DNA of 64,000 nucleotides, taken from contig CP069300.1 in NCBI GenBank assembly GCA_016839165.1, forward strand, positions 248,001 through 312,000, written 5' to 3'. A program made the translations under genes and the position numbers. Source of the DNA: Bradyrhizobium sp. PSBB068. Lineage in GTDB: Bacteria > Pseudomonadota > Alphaproteobacteria > Rhizobiales > Xanthobacteraceae. The notes below the pieces were generated by a model. That model worked only from the letters and a program-made list of their open reading frames with translations. It was not told where the DNA came from and did no database searches. Below, piece after piece: positions 33,467 through 41,636 of the stretch (within the stretch, counting starts at the first letter, position 1; each line of letters opens with the position of its first letter).

Positions 33467-35020
33467 ATGCAAGTTCAACGATGGGCTCTGTCGATGCTTG
33501 CCGGGCTTGCGGTCCTGGCTCTGTCGGGTGCTGCTGGCGCACAGGGTGGTGCCCCCGATCCGATGTGGCCGAGCCGGCAATGGCAGACCGCGACACCGGA
33601 AGAACAGGGGATGGACTCTGCGGCGCTGGCGAGGCTCGTCAATTATGGCGCGGTGCGCAGCTTCGATAGCCTCTTGATCGCGCGTCACGGCCAGATCGTG
33701 CTCGACGCCTATTATGCGCCGTACACGCCCGAGATCCCGCACCTCCTCAATTCCGTCACCAAGGCGGTGACCGGTACATTGGTTGCGATGTTGCTTAAAG
33801 AGGGCGTGCTCGATAGCCTCGACCATCGCTTGGTGGATTTCTTCGGCGACCGCACCATTGCAAATCTCGATGACCGCAAGCGGGCGATCACGGTCCAGAC
33901 CATGCTCGACATGACTTCCGGCATGGCGTGGACCGAAGGCGTCGAGGGCGGGCGGCCGGACTCGCTGATCGAATGGGAGCGTAGCCCCGACGTGATCCAG
34001 TTCATCCTCGACCGTCCAATGGCGAAGGCGCCGGGCGAGGCGTTTTATTACAACACCGGCAATCCGCAGCTCCTGGCCGCGATCATCAACAAGCTCACCG
34101 GGATGAGCGCGCGGGACTATGCGGTGACGAAGCTGTTTCGCACGCTCGGAATTGCCGCGCCCTATTGGCACAGCATCGGGCCGGGGCTGACCCAGGGCGG
34201 CGGCGGACTGCTGCTCGCGCCGCGCGACGCCGCCAAGATCGGGTTGCTCTATCTGCATGACGGCGAATGGGAGGGACAGCGGCTGCTGCAGTCGGGCTGG
34301 GTCGATCGCATCAGGCACGCGACGACAGACATGCACGCTTCATTCGATCCTTCCCTGCATTATGCCAATTTCTTCTGGGTGATGCCGAAGCGCCAGGTCG
34401 TCATGGCGGTGGGCGATCGCTGCCAGCTGATCATGATATTTCTCGCGCTCGACATCGTCGCGGTGGTGACCGCGCGTGACTACTGCTCGTTCGGCAGAAT
34501 GGCCGACGACATTTCCGGCGCGGTCAAGTCCGACACCGCGCTGCCGGTGAATTCCGCCGGCGGCAATCAGCTTGCTGCCGCGCTGCGCGAGATCGCGACG
34601 GAAAAGCCATCGGCCGTCGGCGCCATGCCCGAGACCGCTGCCGCCATCTCGGGCAAGACCTGGCGCTTCCCGGCCAACGGCCTCAACCTGCGGGCGCTGA
34701 CACTGCATCTGACCGATCCGTCCGCGCGCTACGAGCTGGAAACGGCGACGCCGGATCCGGCGCGGCCGGTGATCAAACTGACGGGACCGATCGGGCTCGA
34801 CGGGACCTACCGTCTCGGCCAGCCGACGCCGCTCGGCGTGATGGCGCTCAAGGGGACGTGGCTGGACGGTGAGAGGCTCGCGATCGACCTGCGCCTGGTC
34901 GGCGGCGACACCGATCGCAAATGGCTGCTCTCGTTTGGCAGCGGCAAGGCGAGGCTCAGCGGCAAGGATCGCTTCGGCCACGACGTGCAGGTCGATGCGG
35001 AGACGCCCGGTGCGCAATAG
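33467..35020 (+). CDS. Serine hydrolase, class C beta-lactamase/DD-peptidase fold
   Basis: A 517-aa exported protein; the signal peptide ends near ALSGAAGA. The catalytic SxxK is SVTK (in LLNSVTKAVTG) and YxN is YYN (in EAFYYNTGNPQ). After the roughly 360-residue hydrolase domain, a C-terminal beta-rich domain (DPSARYELETATPD to the end) resembles the lipocalin-like tails of esterase-type members. Such proteins act on esters, D-amino-acid peptides or amides and are seldom true beta-lactamases. The start at 33467 is chosen for the signal peptide; its ribosome site is weak. Confidence 0.85.
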   Translation: MQVQRWALSMLAGLAVLALSGAAGAQGGAPDPMWPSRQWQTATPEEQGMDSAALARLVNYGAVRSFDSLLIARHGQIVLDAYYAPYTPEIPHLLNSVTKAVTGTLVAMLLKEGVLDSLDHRLVDFFGDRTIANLDDRKRAITVQTMLDMTSGMAWTEGVEGGRPDSLIEWERSPDVIQFILDRPMAKAPGEAFYYNTGNPQLLAAIINKLTGMSARDYAVTKLFRTLGIAAPYWHSIGPGLTQGGGGLLLAPRDAAKIGLLYLHDGEWEGQRLLQSGWVDRIRHATTDMHASFDPSLHYANFFWVMPKRQVVMAVGDRCQLIMIFLALDIVAVVTARDYCSFGRMADDISGAVKSDTALPVNSAGGNQLAAALREIATEKPSAVGAMPETAAAISGKTWRFPANGLNLRALTLHLTDPSARYELETATPDPARPVIKLTGPIGLDGTYRLGQPTPLGVMALKGTWLDGERLAIDLRLVGGDTDRKWLLSFGSGKARLSGKDRFGHDVQVDAETPGAQ

Positions 35021-35156
35021 CGTGATTGAGGCGCCGGCAAAGGCGAGAATCCGGAATCGGGAAGGCGCTGAAGGGGCGAAACGAAATGCAATGCTCGGAC
35101 AATTCCTGTCTTGAGAATGCGAACATACGGCTCACGAACAATGCCACACGCTCACT

Positions 35157-35278
35157 GTCGTCCCGGCGAAGGCCGGGACCGATAACCACCGATGGTCATT
35201 GTTGAGCGATGCCGGGACGACGAGTCCGCTTCACGACATCCGCCGCGGACTATGGGTCCCGGCCTTCGCCGGGACGAC
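35157..35278. repeat. Paired REP-like palindromes in inverted orientation
   Basis: GTCGTCCCGGCGAAGGCCGGGACC (35157-35180) and its mirror GTCCCGGCCTTCGCCGGGACGAC (35256-35278) flank 75 bp. Same arrangement and spacing as 8631-8750. The rest of the gap 35021-35383 holds nothing coding that I trust. Confidence 0.75.
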
Positions 35279-35383
35279 GCCCGCGAGGAGTCATGGACTC
35301 ACTTGATGGATCACCCGCGCAGCATGCGCGGGTGATGACACCGAGAACATGGGGCTGTTTGACAGTCGAACCGGTAGCAGACT

Positions 35384-35560
35384 CTAGTGGTCGGTCTTCG
35401 GCGTCTTGGCCGACATGTCGAGCCCGAGCTGAAGGGCGCGCTCCTGGCGTTCTTCGGACAAGAACCTCAGCTCCCGTTCCAGCGACCGCGCAACCTCGTC
35501 CTGGGTTTGCTGGGAGTGGCGGCGGGAGCCGCCATGCGGTTTGGCCGGTTGGGCAGTCAC
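35384..35560 (-). CDS. Small charged protein (58 aa)
   Basis: GTG start at 35560 after AAAGGA; the product reads VTAQPAKPHGGSRRHSQQTQ, then DEVARSLERELRFLSEERQE and ends KTPKTDH. It is very hydrophilic with a clear amphipathic helix and no signal. The helix and the ribosome site make a real gene likely; family unknown to me. The region 35561-35942 upstream has no other convincing gene, only an inverted repeat at 35889-35907. Confidence 0.55.
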   Translation of the reverse strand: MTAQPAKPHGGSRRHSQQTQDEVARSLERELRFLSEERQERALQLGLDMSAKTPKTDH

Positions 35561-35888
35561 GGGGATCCTTTGTCATCACAGTGTCACAGGTGCAGGCATG
35601 CCACGGCCAGAGTCGCGGCGACAATCAAAAAGAATTCAGCGGACGCCATTTGGAACGTTTGTTGGGCATCTGACTCCAATTTGAGCAGGAAATTCTCCCT
35701 GGCCTCGACCTATGCCTTGGTTCGAATGGAGTCGCGTCCGGTCGGGCTTGCGCTCTCATCAATTCGGATGAGAGTGCCCGGTTCCCTCGAAATCATTTCC
35801 GAAATCGCACGAAGACGTCCTGAAACCGACAAGGTCTAACCTTAGTAGCGTTGTGAACAACGGGTGCCTGATGAGACGCTGACAATGC

Positions 35889-35907
35889 GGTCGTGAGATT
35901 CACGACC
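35889..35907. promoter_or_regulatory. Inverted repeat GGTCGTGA-GAT-TCACGACC
   Basis: Perfect 8-bp arms with 3-bp spacer, followed at once by a third half-site GAGGTCGTG. It lies about 36-54 bp before the small TM-peptide frame at 35943. A regulator site is possible; no regulator can be named. Confidence 0.35.
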
Positions 35908-35942
35908 GAGGTCGTGCAATCAGTACTCGTCAGACGCTGGGG

Positions 35943-36083
35943 ATGATCTCGGAAATGAAGAAGCCGAATGCTGTGCCATATGTCTGGGCGGCCGCGCTGA
36001 TCGCGGTCGCGATCTGGGGCGTGAGCGGCGCGCCGCAGATGGCACATACATCTGCCCCCACGCATCTGGCGCGGGCTCGCTAG
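35943..36083 (+). CDS. Small single-TM peptide (46 aa)
   Basis: Frame MISEMKKPNAVPYVWAAALI followed by AVAIWGVSG, one hydrophobic helix, and a short polar tail ending in HLARAR. A second ATG at 35955 (MKKPNAV) is an alternative start. Its TAG (36081-36083) overlaps the GntR gene's TAG on the other strand in a shared CTAG. Looks like the many short TM peptides of Bradyrhizobium; not proven. Confidence 0.4.
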   Translation: MISEMKKPNAVPYVWAAALIAVAIWGVSGAPQMAHTSAPTHLARAR

Positions 36084-36835
36084 AGCTTCGGCCGCAGCGA
36101 GCGCTGCATATCCATCGTGTAGGTGTAGCGCCCTTCCGGGTGCGTGGTGATGGTGACCTCGAACAGTTCCTCGCGCAGGCCGTAGTAGCGGCGGACCACG
36201 GTGAGCGCCGGCGATCCGGTCTTGACGTCGAGCGCCTTGGCGATCGGCGCCGGCATCCCCCGCACGAAGATTTCCATCTGCGCACGCTCGGTGACCTGGC
36301 CGTACATCTTCGCGATCTGCTCGTGCACCGGGGTGCGGCCGTGGTCGCTGCGGGTCACGACATCGGCGAATCGGCGCAGCACGTAAATCTCGGTCCAGCC
36401 GAGCGGGGCGGCGAACTGGTCGGAGCGGCGCACCGCCTCGATCAGGAACCAGCTCTTGCCGGGCTCGCATTTCAACTGCGCGGCCAGCTTCCGATCGGCG
36501 ACGATGTCGCTGCTGCCAACCACGTCGCGGTAGGTTTCGTTGGAATAGCGCAGCCATTCGCCGAGCGACTTGACGCTGTGGGTGAACAGCACCGGCGGCT
36601 CGGAGGCGATCACCACCGAACCGAGGCCGGCGCGGCGCACGATCAGGCCTTGATCGATCAGGATGCGCAGCGCCTCGCGCACGGTCTGGCGGCTCGCCTG
36701 GTAGCTCGCCATCAGTTCGGTCTCGGTCGGCAGCAGATTGCCGACCGCGTAGGTGCCGAGGCGGATATCCTTCTGCAGCCCGGTGGCGATGTCGCGATAG
36801 CGGGACGATCTCGCCCTGTCCGGTTGTTCAGACAT
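36080..36835 (-). CDS. GntR-family regulator with UTRA ligand domain (HutC subfamily)
   Basis: A 251-aa repressor. The winged helix spans about residues 12-75 (GTYAVGNLLPTETELMASYQ, then QASRQTVREALRILIDQGLI) and the UTRA effector domain about 90-250 (TERAQMEIFVRGMPAP, GSPALTVVRRYYG). It is the last gene of a minus-strand set coming from 39685 (6-bp gap to the Gfo/Idh gene). The two matching inverted repeats at 39717-39797 are the natural candidates for its operators, giving control of the operon and of the divergent plus-strand genes. Confidence 0.92.
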   Translation of the reverse strand: MSEQPDRARSSRYRDIATGLQKDIRLGTYAVGNLLPTETELMASYQASRQTVREALRILIDQGLIVRRAGLGSVVIASEPPVLFTHSVKSLGEWLRYSNETYRDVVGSSDIVADRKLAAQLKCEPGKSWFLIEAVRRSDQFAAPLGWTEIYVLRRFADVVTRSDHGRTPVHEQIAKMYGQVTERAQMEIFVRGMPAPIAKALDVKTGSPALTVVRRYYGLREELFEVTITTHPEGRYTYTMDMQRSLRPKL

Positions 36836-36841
36836 GGCAGA

Positions 36842-37822
36842 TCACTGGTATGCCAAATGGCAGGCGACTGGATGTCCCGACTGCATCGATTGCAGCGCGG
36901 CCTCGAATGCCGCGAGCGTCGCCAGCACGTCAGCTTGGGGCACCGGGAACGGCTGCTTGCGTTCGACCGCGTCGGCAAAGGCGGTAAGTTCCGCGGTCAG
37001 CGTGTTGACTGCCGGATAGCGTGTCGTTGCAGGCGCCTCGCCGGATTTCCGTAGCACCATCGTCCCCTCGTCGAGCACTTCTGCGGATCCCTTCATCCCG
37101 AACACATGCACGCGCCAATAGAACGGTGTTGCGCGGACCGTAGCAAGGGTTGCACTCACGCCATTCACAAATTCAATCGCTAAAGTTGCAGCGTCGAGCG
37201 GCGGCGGTCCGGCCTCGCGTTCATTCAAGCGGGCATAAACCTGTCGGGCAGGACCAAGGAGGCTGACGAAGCCGTCGAGCACATGCAGGCCCGCGCCGGT
37301 CAGCCCGCCGCCAGGCGACTCCTCGGGCGACAACCGCCAGCCCTGCATGATGGCCTGCGAGTTCTCGTTGCTGTTGTGCCCCTCGACATGCAGGATCGTG
37401 CCGAGCTCGCCACTGGCCGTGATCGCGCGGAGCGCCTGCATCGACGGCCAGAACCTTCGGTTATGCCCGACCGCGAGCAACACACCGGCATTGCGGCAGG
37501 CAGCGAACATCTCGGCCGCATCGTCGCGCCGCAGCGCCAGCGGCTTCTCGCAAAACACCTGCTTGCCGGCTCCGGCGGCCGCGATGACCTGGCGCTTGTG
37601 CAGCGAATGCGGTGTTGCCAGCAGCACGGCATCGATGCCGGGCTCGGCGAGGACATCGTCCAGGCTGGGGGTGAGGGAGAGGCCATGCGTCGCGCAAAAG
37701 CCCGCGGCGCCGCCGACATCGGGTTCCACCGCGCTGGTGATCCTCAGTCGTGGCTCGCCTTGCGCAGCCTCGACCAGCGCGCGGCCCCAGCGGCCGAGGC
37801 CCGCGATCGCACAATTGATCAT
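36842..37822 (-). CDS. Gfo/Idh/MocA-family oxidoreductase
   Basis: A 326-aa NAD(P)-dependent dehydrogenase. The Rossmann motif is AGLGRWGRAL; the conserved CEKPLALRRDDA holds the catalytic lysine, and the C-terminal alpha/beta domain contains GGGLTGAGLHVLDGF. The start ATG at 37822 overlaps the preceding gene's stop (ATGA), coupling it to the beta-hydroxyacid dehydrogenase. The family oxidises sugars, inositols and related polyols. Substrate unknown. Confidence 0.9.
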   Translation of the reverse strand: MINCAIAGLGRWGRALVEAAQGEPRLRITSAVEPDVGGAAGFCATHGLSLTPSLDDVLAEPGIDAVLLATPHSLHKRQVIAAAGAGKQVFCEKPLALRRDDAAEMFAACRNAGVLLAVGHNRRFWPSMQALRAITASGELGTILHVEGHNSNENSQAIMQGWRLSPEESPGGGLTGAGLHVLDGFVSLLGPARQVYARLNEREAGPPPLDAATLAIEFVNGVSATLATVRATPFYWRVHVFGMKGSAEVLDEGTMVLRKSGEAPATTRYPAVNTLTAELTAFADAVERKQPFPVPQADVLATLAAFEAALQSMQSGHPVACHLAYQ

Positions 37823-38706
37823 GAATGTTCCTTGTCCTGACTGCGTCCGGCCCGGATCGCCTCGATCACTGCGGCGCTGTCGCTGTCCGGGCCCCGAAGC
37901 GCGATCGCCGCGCGCAGCAACTCGGCCTGCACTGACGTCAGCGGCAAGCGCAGGCCGCATCGACCTGCCTCGCGCAGAATCAGCTCGGCGTCCTTCAAGG
38001 TCTGCGCGAGATGCGATTGCGGCGAGAAGTCCCGCGCCAGCATCTTTGGTCCCTTGCTGTCCATCACCTTGGAATATGCCGCCGATTGCCGCGCGGTCGC
38101 AAGGAACGTCGCCCCGTCGAGGCCGAGCGCTTCGGCAAGGGCGAGGCCTTCGGCCAAAGCGGCGCGGTTGTTCTGCAGGATCAGGTTGATGGCGAGCTTG
38201 GTGCGGCTCGCATTACCGATCGCGCCGACATTGATCCGCCGCGGGCAGAGGACGTCGAGCGTCGCTGCTGCGGCGGCGATGATGTCGGCGTCGCCGGCGA
38301 CCAGCGCGGTGGCGGTGCCGGCGCCGACCTCAGCGCTGGTGCCCGAGATCGGCGCTTCGATGAAGGGCAGGCGTGAGCGCGCCGCGAATTCGGCGATGAC
38401 AGTGATTTCGCCCGGCGCACACGTGGTGGTGCAGATGACGAGCGGCGGCGGCCTGGTGTTCGCAAGGTCCGGCAGCAGGCCCTCGACCTGGGCCGCGTCA
38501 TACACTGCGATGACGATGACGCGGCAGCGCGCCGCGACGTCGGCAGCGAAGGCCGCGAACTCGGCACCGCTGGCCCGCAGTCCATCCTGCTTCGCAGCAT
38601 CGACGTCGAAGCCGATCACGCCGATGCCGGCATCGATCAGGCGTGCCGAGAGCGCTGATCCCATCAGGCCCAGGCCGATCATGCCGACAGGTGTCTCGCG
38701 AGCCAT
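37819..38706 (-). CDS. NAD(P)-dependent beta-hydroxyacid dehydrogenase (3-hydroxyisobutyrate dehydrogenase family)
   Basis: A 295-aa enzyme: NAD(P)-binding GMIGLGLMGSALSARL, substrate-binding segment FIEAPISGTSAEVGAG, and the catalytic lysine in RTKLAINLILQNNRAAL. The C-terminal helical domain is complete. It follows the Bug-type binding protein gene by about 19 bp and is coupled to the Gfo/Idh gene. Members oxidise 3-hydroxyisobutyrate, tartronate semialdehyde or similar acids. Confidence 0.9.
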   Translation of the reverse strand: MARETPVGMIGLGLMGSALSARLIDAGIGVIGFDVDAAKQDGLRASGAEFAAFAADVAARCRVIVIAVYDAAQVEGLLPDLANTRPPPLVICTTTCAPGEITVIAEFAARSRLPFIEAPISGTSAEVGAGTATALVAGDADIIAAAAATLDVLCPRRINVGAIGNASRTKLAINLILQNNRAALAEGLALAEALGLDGATFLATARQSAAYSKVMDSKGPKMLARDFSPQSHLAQTLKDAELILREAGRCGLRLPLTSVQAELLRAAIALRGPDSDSAAVIEAIRAGRSQDKEHS

Positions 38707-38725
38707 GATGCGCCGCCGCTTCGCG

Positions 38726-39685
38726 CTATTGCGGCTGGATGCCGGCCGCCTTGACCTCCGCCGACCAGCGCACGACCTCGCTTTTGACGAAGGCGCCGAA
38801 CTCGGCGGGCGTCAGCGGTGCCACGATCACCCCGACATCGGCGAGCTTCTTCCTGGTCTCCGGCATCGCGAGGTACTTCGCGCACTCCGCATGGATCTTG
38901 TTGACGATGGGGGCCGGCGTGCCGGCCGGCGCGAACAGCCCGTACCAGATCGTGGCCTCGAAGCCCGGCATGGCTTCCGACAGCGCGGGCAGGCCGGGGG
39001 TGAGCTCGTTGCGGGCCGCCGACGTCACTGCGATGCCGCGCAGCGTGCCGCCCTGCATCTGCGGGATCGCGACCGAGAAATCGCCGAAGGTCAGGTCGAT
39101 CACCCCCGCCATCACGTCGGTCATCGCCTGCGGCACTCCGCGGTAGGATGCCGCGATCAGCGACAGGCCGCCGCGGGACTGCAGCTGCGCGACCGAGATC
39201 TGCGATGCGCCGGAGCCGTAGCCCGCGGTCAGATTTGGATTGGCCTTGGCGTAGCTGAGGAACTGCGGCAGGTCCTTGGCCGCAAGCTTCGGGTTGACCA
39301 GCAGCACCATCGCCGTCGTGGTGGTGCGGATGACAGGCGCGAAATCCTTCACCGGGTCGTAGGGCAGGCTCTTCAACGTCGCGACGTTGCTGGCATGGGT
39401 GGTGTTGGTGCCCATCAGCAGCGTGTAGCCGTCGGGCGCGCTGCGGGCGACTTCCTGGGTGCCGATGCTGCCGAGCGCGCCGGCGCGATTCTCGATCAGC
39501 ACGGTCTGGCCGAACGCATCCTGCAGATGCTGGCCAACCAGCCGCGCGACATTGTCGGGGCCGGCGCCGGCCGGGAAGGGCACGATGATCCGGATCGGCC
39601 GTTGCGGGAAATCGTCCGCGGCGACCGCCGGCAGGACCCGAAGCGCAGCGAGCAGGACGACGAGCAGCCCCAGCCGTAACTTCAT
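38726..39685 (-). CDS. Bug/TctC-family tripartite tricarboxylate transporter substrate-binding protein, orphan
   Basis: A 319-aa periplasmic binding protein with a signal peptide ending near VLPAVAA. Family marks are PIRIIVPFPAGAGPDNVAR, ENRAGALGSIGTQEVA, APDGYTLLMGTNT and PEFGAFV-like C-terminal sequence (TPAEFGAFVKSEV). The TctA and TctB membrane subunits are not nearby, as is usual for the many Bug proteins of this kind of genome. It leads the operon that ends with the GntR regulator, so its ligand is probably the carboxylate that the operon handles. Confidence 0.92.
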   Translation of the reverse strand: MKLRLGLLVVLLAALRVLPAVAADDFPQRPIRIIVPFPAGAGPDNVARLVGQHLQDAFGQTVLIENRAGALGSIGTQEVARSAPDGYTLLMGTNTTHASNVATLKSLPYDPVKDFAPVIRTTTTAMVLLVNPKLAAKDLPQFLSYAKANPNLTAGYGSGASQISVAQLQSRGGLSLIAASYRGVPQAMTDVMAGVIDLTFGDFSVAIPQMQGGTLRGIAVTSAARNELTPGLPALSEAMPGFEATIWYGLFAPAGTPAPIVNKIHAECAKYLAMPETRKKLADVGVIVAPLTPAEFGAFVKSEVVRWSAEVKAAGIQPQ

Positions 39686-39716
39686 CCCGGTCCCTTCCCG
39701 TGCCTGCTTTTCCCAA

Positions 39717-39732
39717 ATTTATACGGACAAAT
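39717..39732. promoter_or_regulatory. Probable GntR operator, site 1
   Basis: ATTTAT-ACGG-ACAAAT, an inverted repeat with one mismatch, 32 bp before the Bug-protein start. It matches site 2 in the other orientation. Confidence 0.65.
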
Positions 39733-39781
39733 AAGTCTGAAATGCAAGCAGATGGCCCGTCGGAATATTGAGACGCGGCAA

Positions 39782-39797
39782 ATTTATCCGTATAAAT
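39782..39797. promoter_or_regulatory. Probable GntR operator, site 2
   Basis: ATTTAT-CCGT-ATAAAT, perfect arms with a 4-bp spacer whose sequence is the complement of site 1's. It lies 21 bp before the plus-strand gene at 39818 and its centre is 65 bp from that of site 1. Confidence 0.7.
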
Positions 39798-39817
39798 AGC
39801 CCATTCAGAGGAGCCAG

Positions 39818-40213
39818 ATGACGATGGTGGACATCAGCGATCTCCATGCGCGCGGGCTGCGCCGGCGCCAGAAGATGTTCGGCGAGGTCGATGTCGCCAA
39901 GCGGATGGCGGCCGCCGGCGATTTTGGCACGCCGCTGCAAAACATCATCAATGCCTACGTCTATGGCGACGTCTGGGAGCGCAGTGGGCTGTCTGACCAG
40001 ATCCGCAGCCTCGTGATGCTCGGCATCACCGCGGCGAGCAGCAAGCCCGCCGAGTTCCGCGTTCATGCCAAGGGCGCGTTGGCCAATGGCTGCACCGCCG
40101 CGCAGGTGCAGGACGTGCTGCTGCTGGTTGCGATGTATTGCGGCATTCCGGCTGCGATCGAGACCAGCAAGATCGCGGCCGAGGTGTTCGGCGAGGCGCC
40201 TCCGAAGGCGTAG
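39818..40213 (+). CDS. Carboxymuconolactone decarboxylase family protein
   Basis: A 131-aa all-helical protein of the CMD/AhpD fold, starting MTMVDISDLHARGLRRRQKM after AGAGGAG. The PcaC-like pattern is RSLVMLGITAASSKPAEFRVHAKGAL and VLLLVAMYCGIPAA; the CxxC of AhpD is missing, so it is more likely a decarboxylase/isomerase-type member than a peroxidase. It is divergent from the Bug operon across the two operators and is probably under the same GntR regulator. Confidence 0.9.
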   Translation: MTMVDISDLHARGLRRRQKMFGEVDVAKRMAAAGDFGTPLQNIINAYVYGDVWERSGLSDQIRSLVMLGITAASSKPAEFRVHAKGALANGCTAAQVQDVLLLVAMYCGIPAAIETSKIAAEVFGEAPPKA

Positions 40214-40372
40214 GGTTCGCGCCGGGGCCAAACAGGCGGACACGCGCCGGAGCGGTAAATTCGACGCGAATGCTCGCTGCCGCGTGATCGGGCGCGGCAG
40301 GCTGGAACCTTGCGGATGCGGATCGAATTGGACTACGAATCCTGAAGAGATCCTCAAACGACACGGCGCTTC

Positions 40373-41629
40373 ATGACCGCACATCAACGCAACCTTTCCG
40401 CCTCGATCGATCCGGTGAAGCTCGATCGGCTCGCCGAAGTCGCGATCAAGGTCGGCCTGCAGCTGCAACCGGGGCAGGATCTGCTGCTGACGGCGCCCGC
40501 CGCGGCGATGCCGCTGGTGCGGCGGGTCGTCGAGCATGCCTACAAGGCCGGCGCGGGTCTCGTGACCCCGTTCTTCTCGGACGAGGAGCTCACGCTGGCG
40601 CGCTACCGCTACGGCAACGATGCGAGTTTCGATCGCGCCGCCGGCTGGCTCTACGAGGGCATGGCGAAGGCGTTCGGCGCCAACACCGCGAGGCTTGCGA
40701 TCGTCGGCGACAATCCGATGCTGCTGTCGGGCGAGGATCCGACCAAGGTGGCCCGCGCCAGCAAGGCCAATTCGATCGCCTACCAGCCGGCGCTGCAGAA
40801 GATCGTCAATTTCGACACCAACTGGAACATCATCGCCTATCCCAGCACGTCCTGGGCGAAGCAGGTATTCCCTGATGATGCCGAGGACGTTGCGGTGGCA
40901 AAGCTCGCGGATGCGATCTTCTCCGCCTCCCGGGTCGATCAGGACGGCGCCGTCGCCAATTGGGAAAGGCACAACGCGAGACTGCGCGAGCGCACCGAAT
41001 GGCTGAACGGCCAGCGCTTCCACGCGTTGAAATATTCCGGCCCCGGCATGGACCTGACCATCGGCCTCGCCGACGGTCATGAATGGGAAGGCGGCGCCTC
41101 GACCGCGAAGAACGGCATCGTCTGCAATGCCAACATCCCGACCGAGGAGGTGTTCACCACGCCGCACTGCCGCCGCGTCAGCGGCCATGTCGTCAGCTCC
41201 AAGCCGCTGTCCTATCAGGGCACGCTGATCGATAATATCTCGGTCAGGTTCGAAGAGGGCCGCATCGTCGAGGCCAAGGCCTCGCGCGGCGAGGAAGTGC
41301 TGAACAAGGTGCTCGACACCGACGAGGGCGCGCGCCGTCTCGGCGAGGTCGCGCTGGTGCCGCATTCATCGCCGATCTCGAAGAGCGGCCTGCTGTTCTT
41401 CAACACGCTGTTCGACGAGAACGCCGCCTCGCACATCGCGCTCGGCCAGTGCTACTCGAAATGCTTCGTCAACGGCGACAGACTGACACCGCAACAGATC
41501 GCCGAGCAGGGCGGCAACAAGAGCCTCATTCATATTGACTGGATGATCGGCTCCGCCCATACCGACATCGACGGCATCCATGCCGACGGCCGCAGCGTGC
41601 CGGTGTTCCGCAAGGGCGAGTGGGCGTAA
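40373..41629 (+). CDS. M29-family aminopeptidase
   Basis: A 418-aa metallo-aminopeptidase of the AmpS/AmpT type, which removes N-terminal residues with a two-metal site. Family stretches are VGLQLQPGQDLLLTAP, PTEEVFTTPHCRRVSGHVVS (metal-binding Glu and His), and SHIALGQCYSK with IHIDWMIG near the C-terminus (metal-binding His and Asp). 160 bp separate it from the CMD-family gene. In this island it may act on an amino-acid conjugate rather than on peptides in general. Confidence 0.92.
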   Translation: MTAHQRNLSASIDPVKLDRLAEVAIKVGLQLQPGQDLLLTAPAAAMPLVRRVVEHAYKAGAGLVTPFFSDEELTLARYRYGNDASFDRAAGWLYEGMAKAFGANTARLAIVGDNPMLLSGEDPTKVARASKANSIAYQPALQKIVNFDTNWNIIAYPSTSWAKQVFPDDAEDVAVAKLADAIFSASRVDQDGAVANWERHNARLRERTEWLNGQRFHALKYSGPGMDLTIGLADGHEWEGGASTAKNGIVCNANIPTEEVFTTPHCRRVSGHVVSSKPLSYQGTLIDNISVRFEEGRIVEAKASRGEEVLNKVLDTDEGARRLGEVALVPHSSPISKSGLLFFNTLFDENAASHIALGQCYSKCFVNGDRLTPQQIAEQGGNKSLIHIDWMIGSAHTDIDGIHADGRSVPVFRKGEWA

Positions 41630-41636
41630 CAGCCCG

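Noticed and set aside
33467..35020. Beta-lactamase resistance gene
   Set aside because: SxxK and YxN are present, but the long C-terminal domain and general sequence fit esterase/DD-peptidase-like members; resistance should not be claimed.
35584..35649. 21-aa hydrophobic frame (MASAEFFLIVAATLAVACLHL) on the minus strand
   Set aside because: No ribosome binding site and too short to judge without conservation data.
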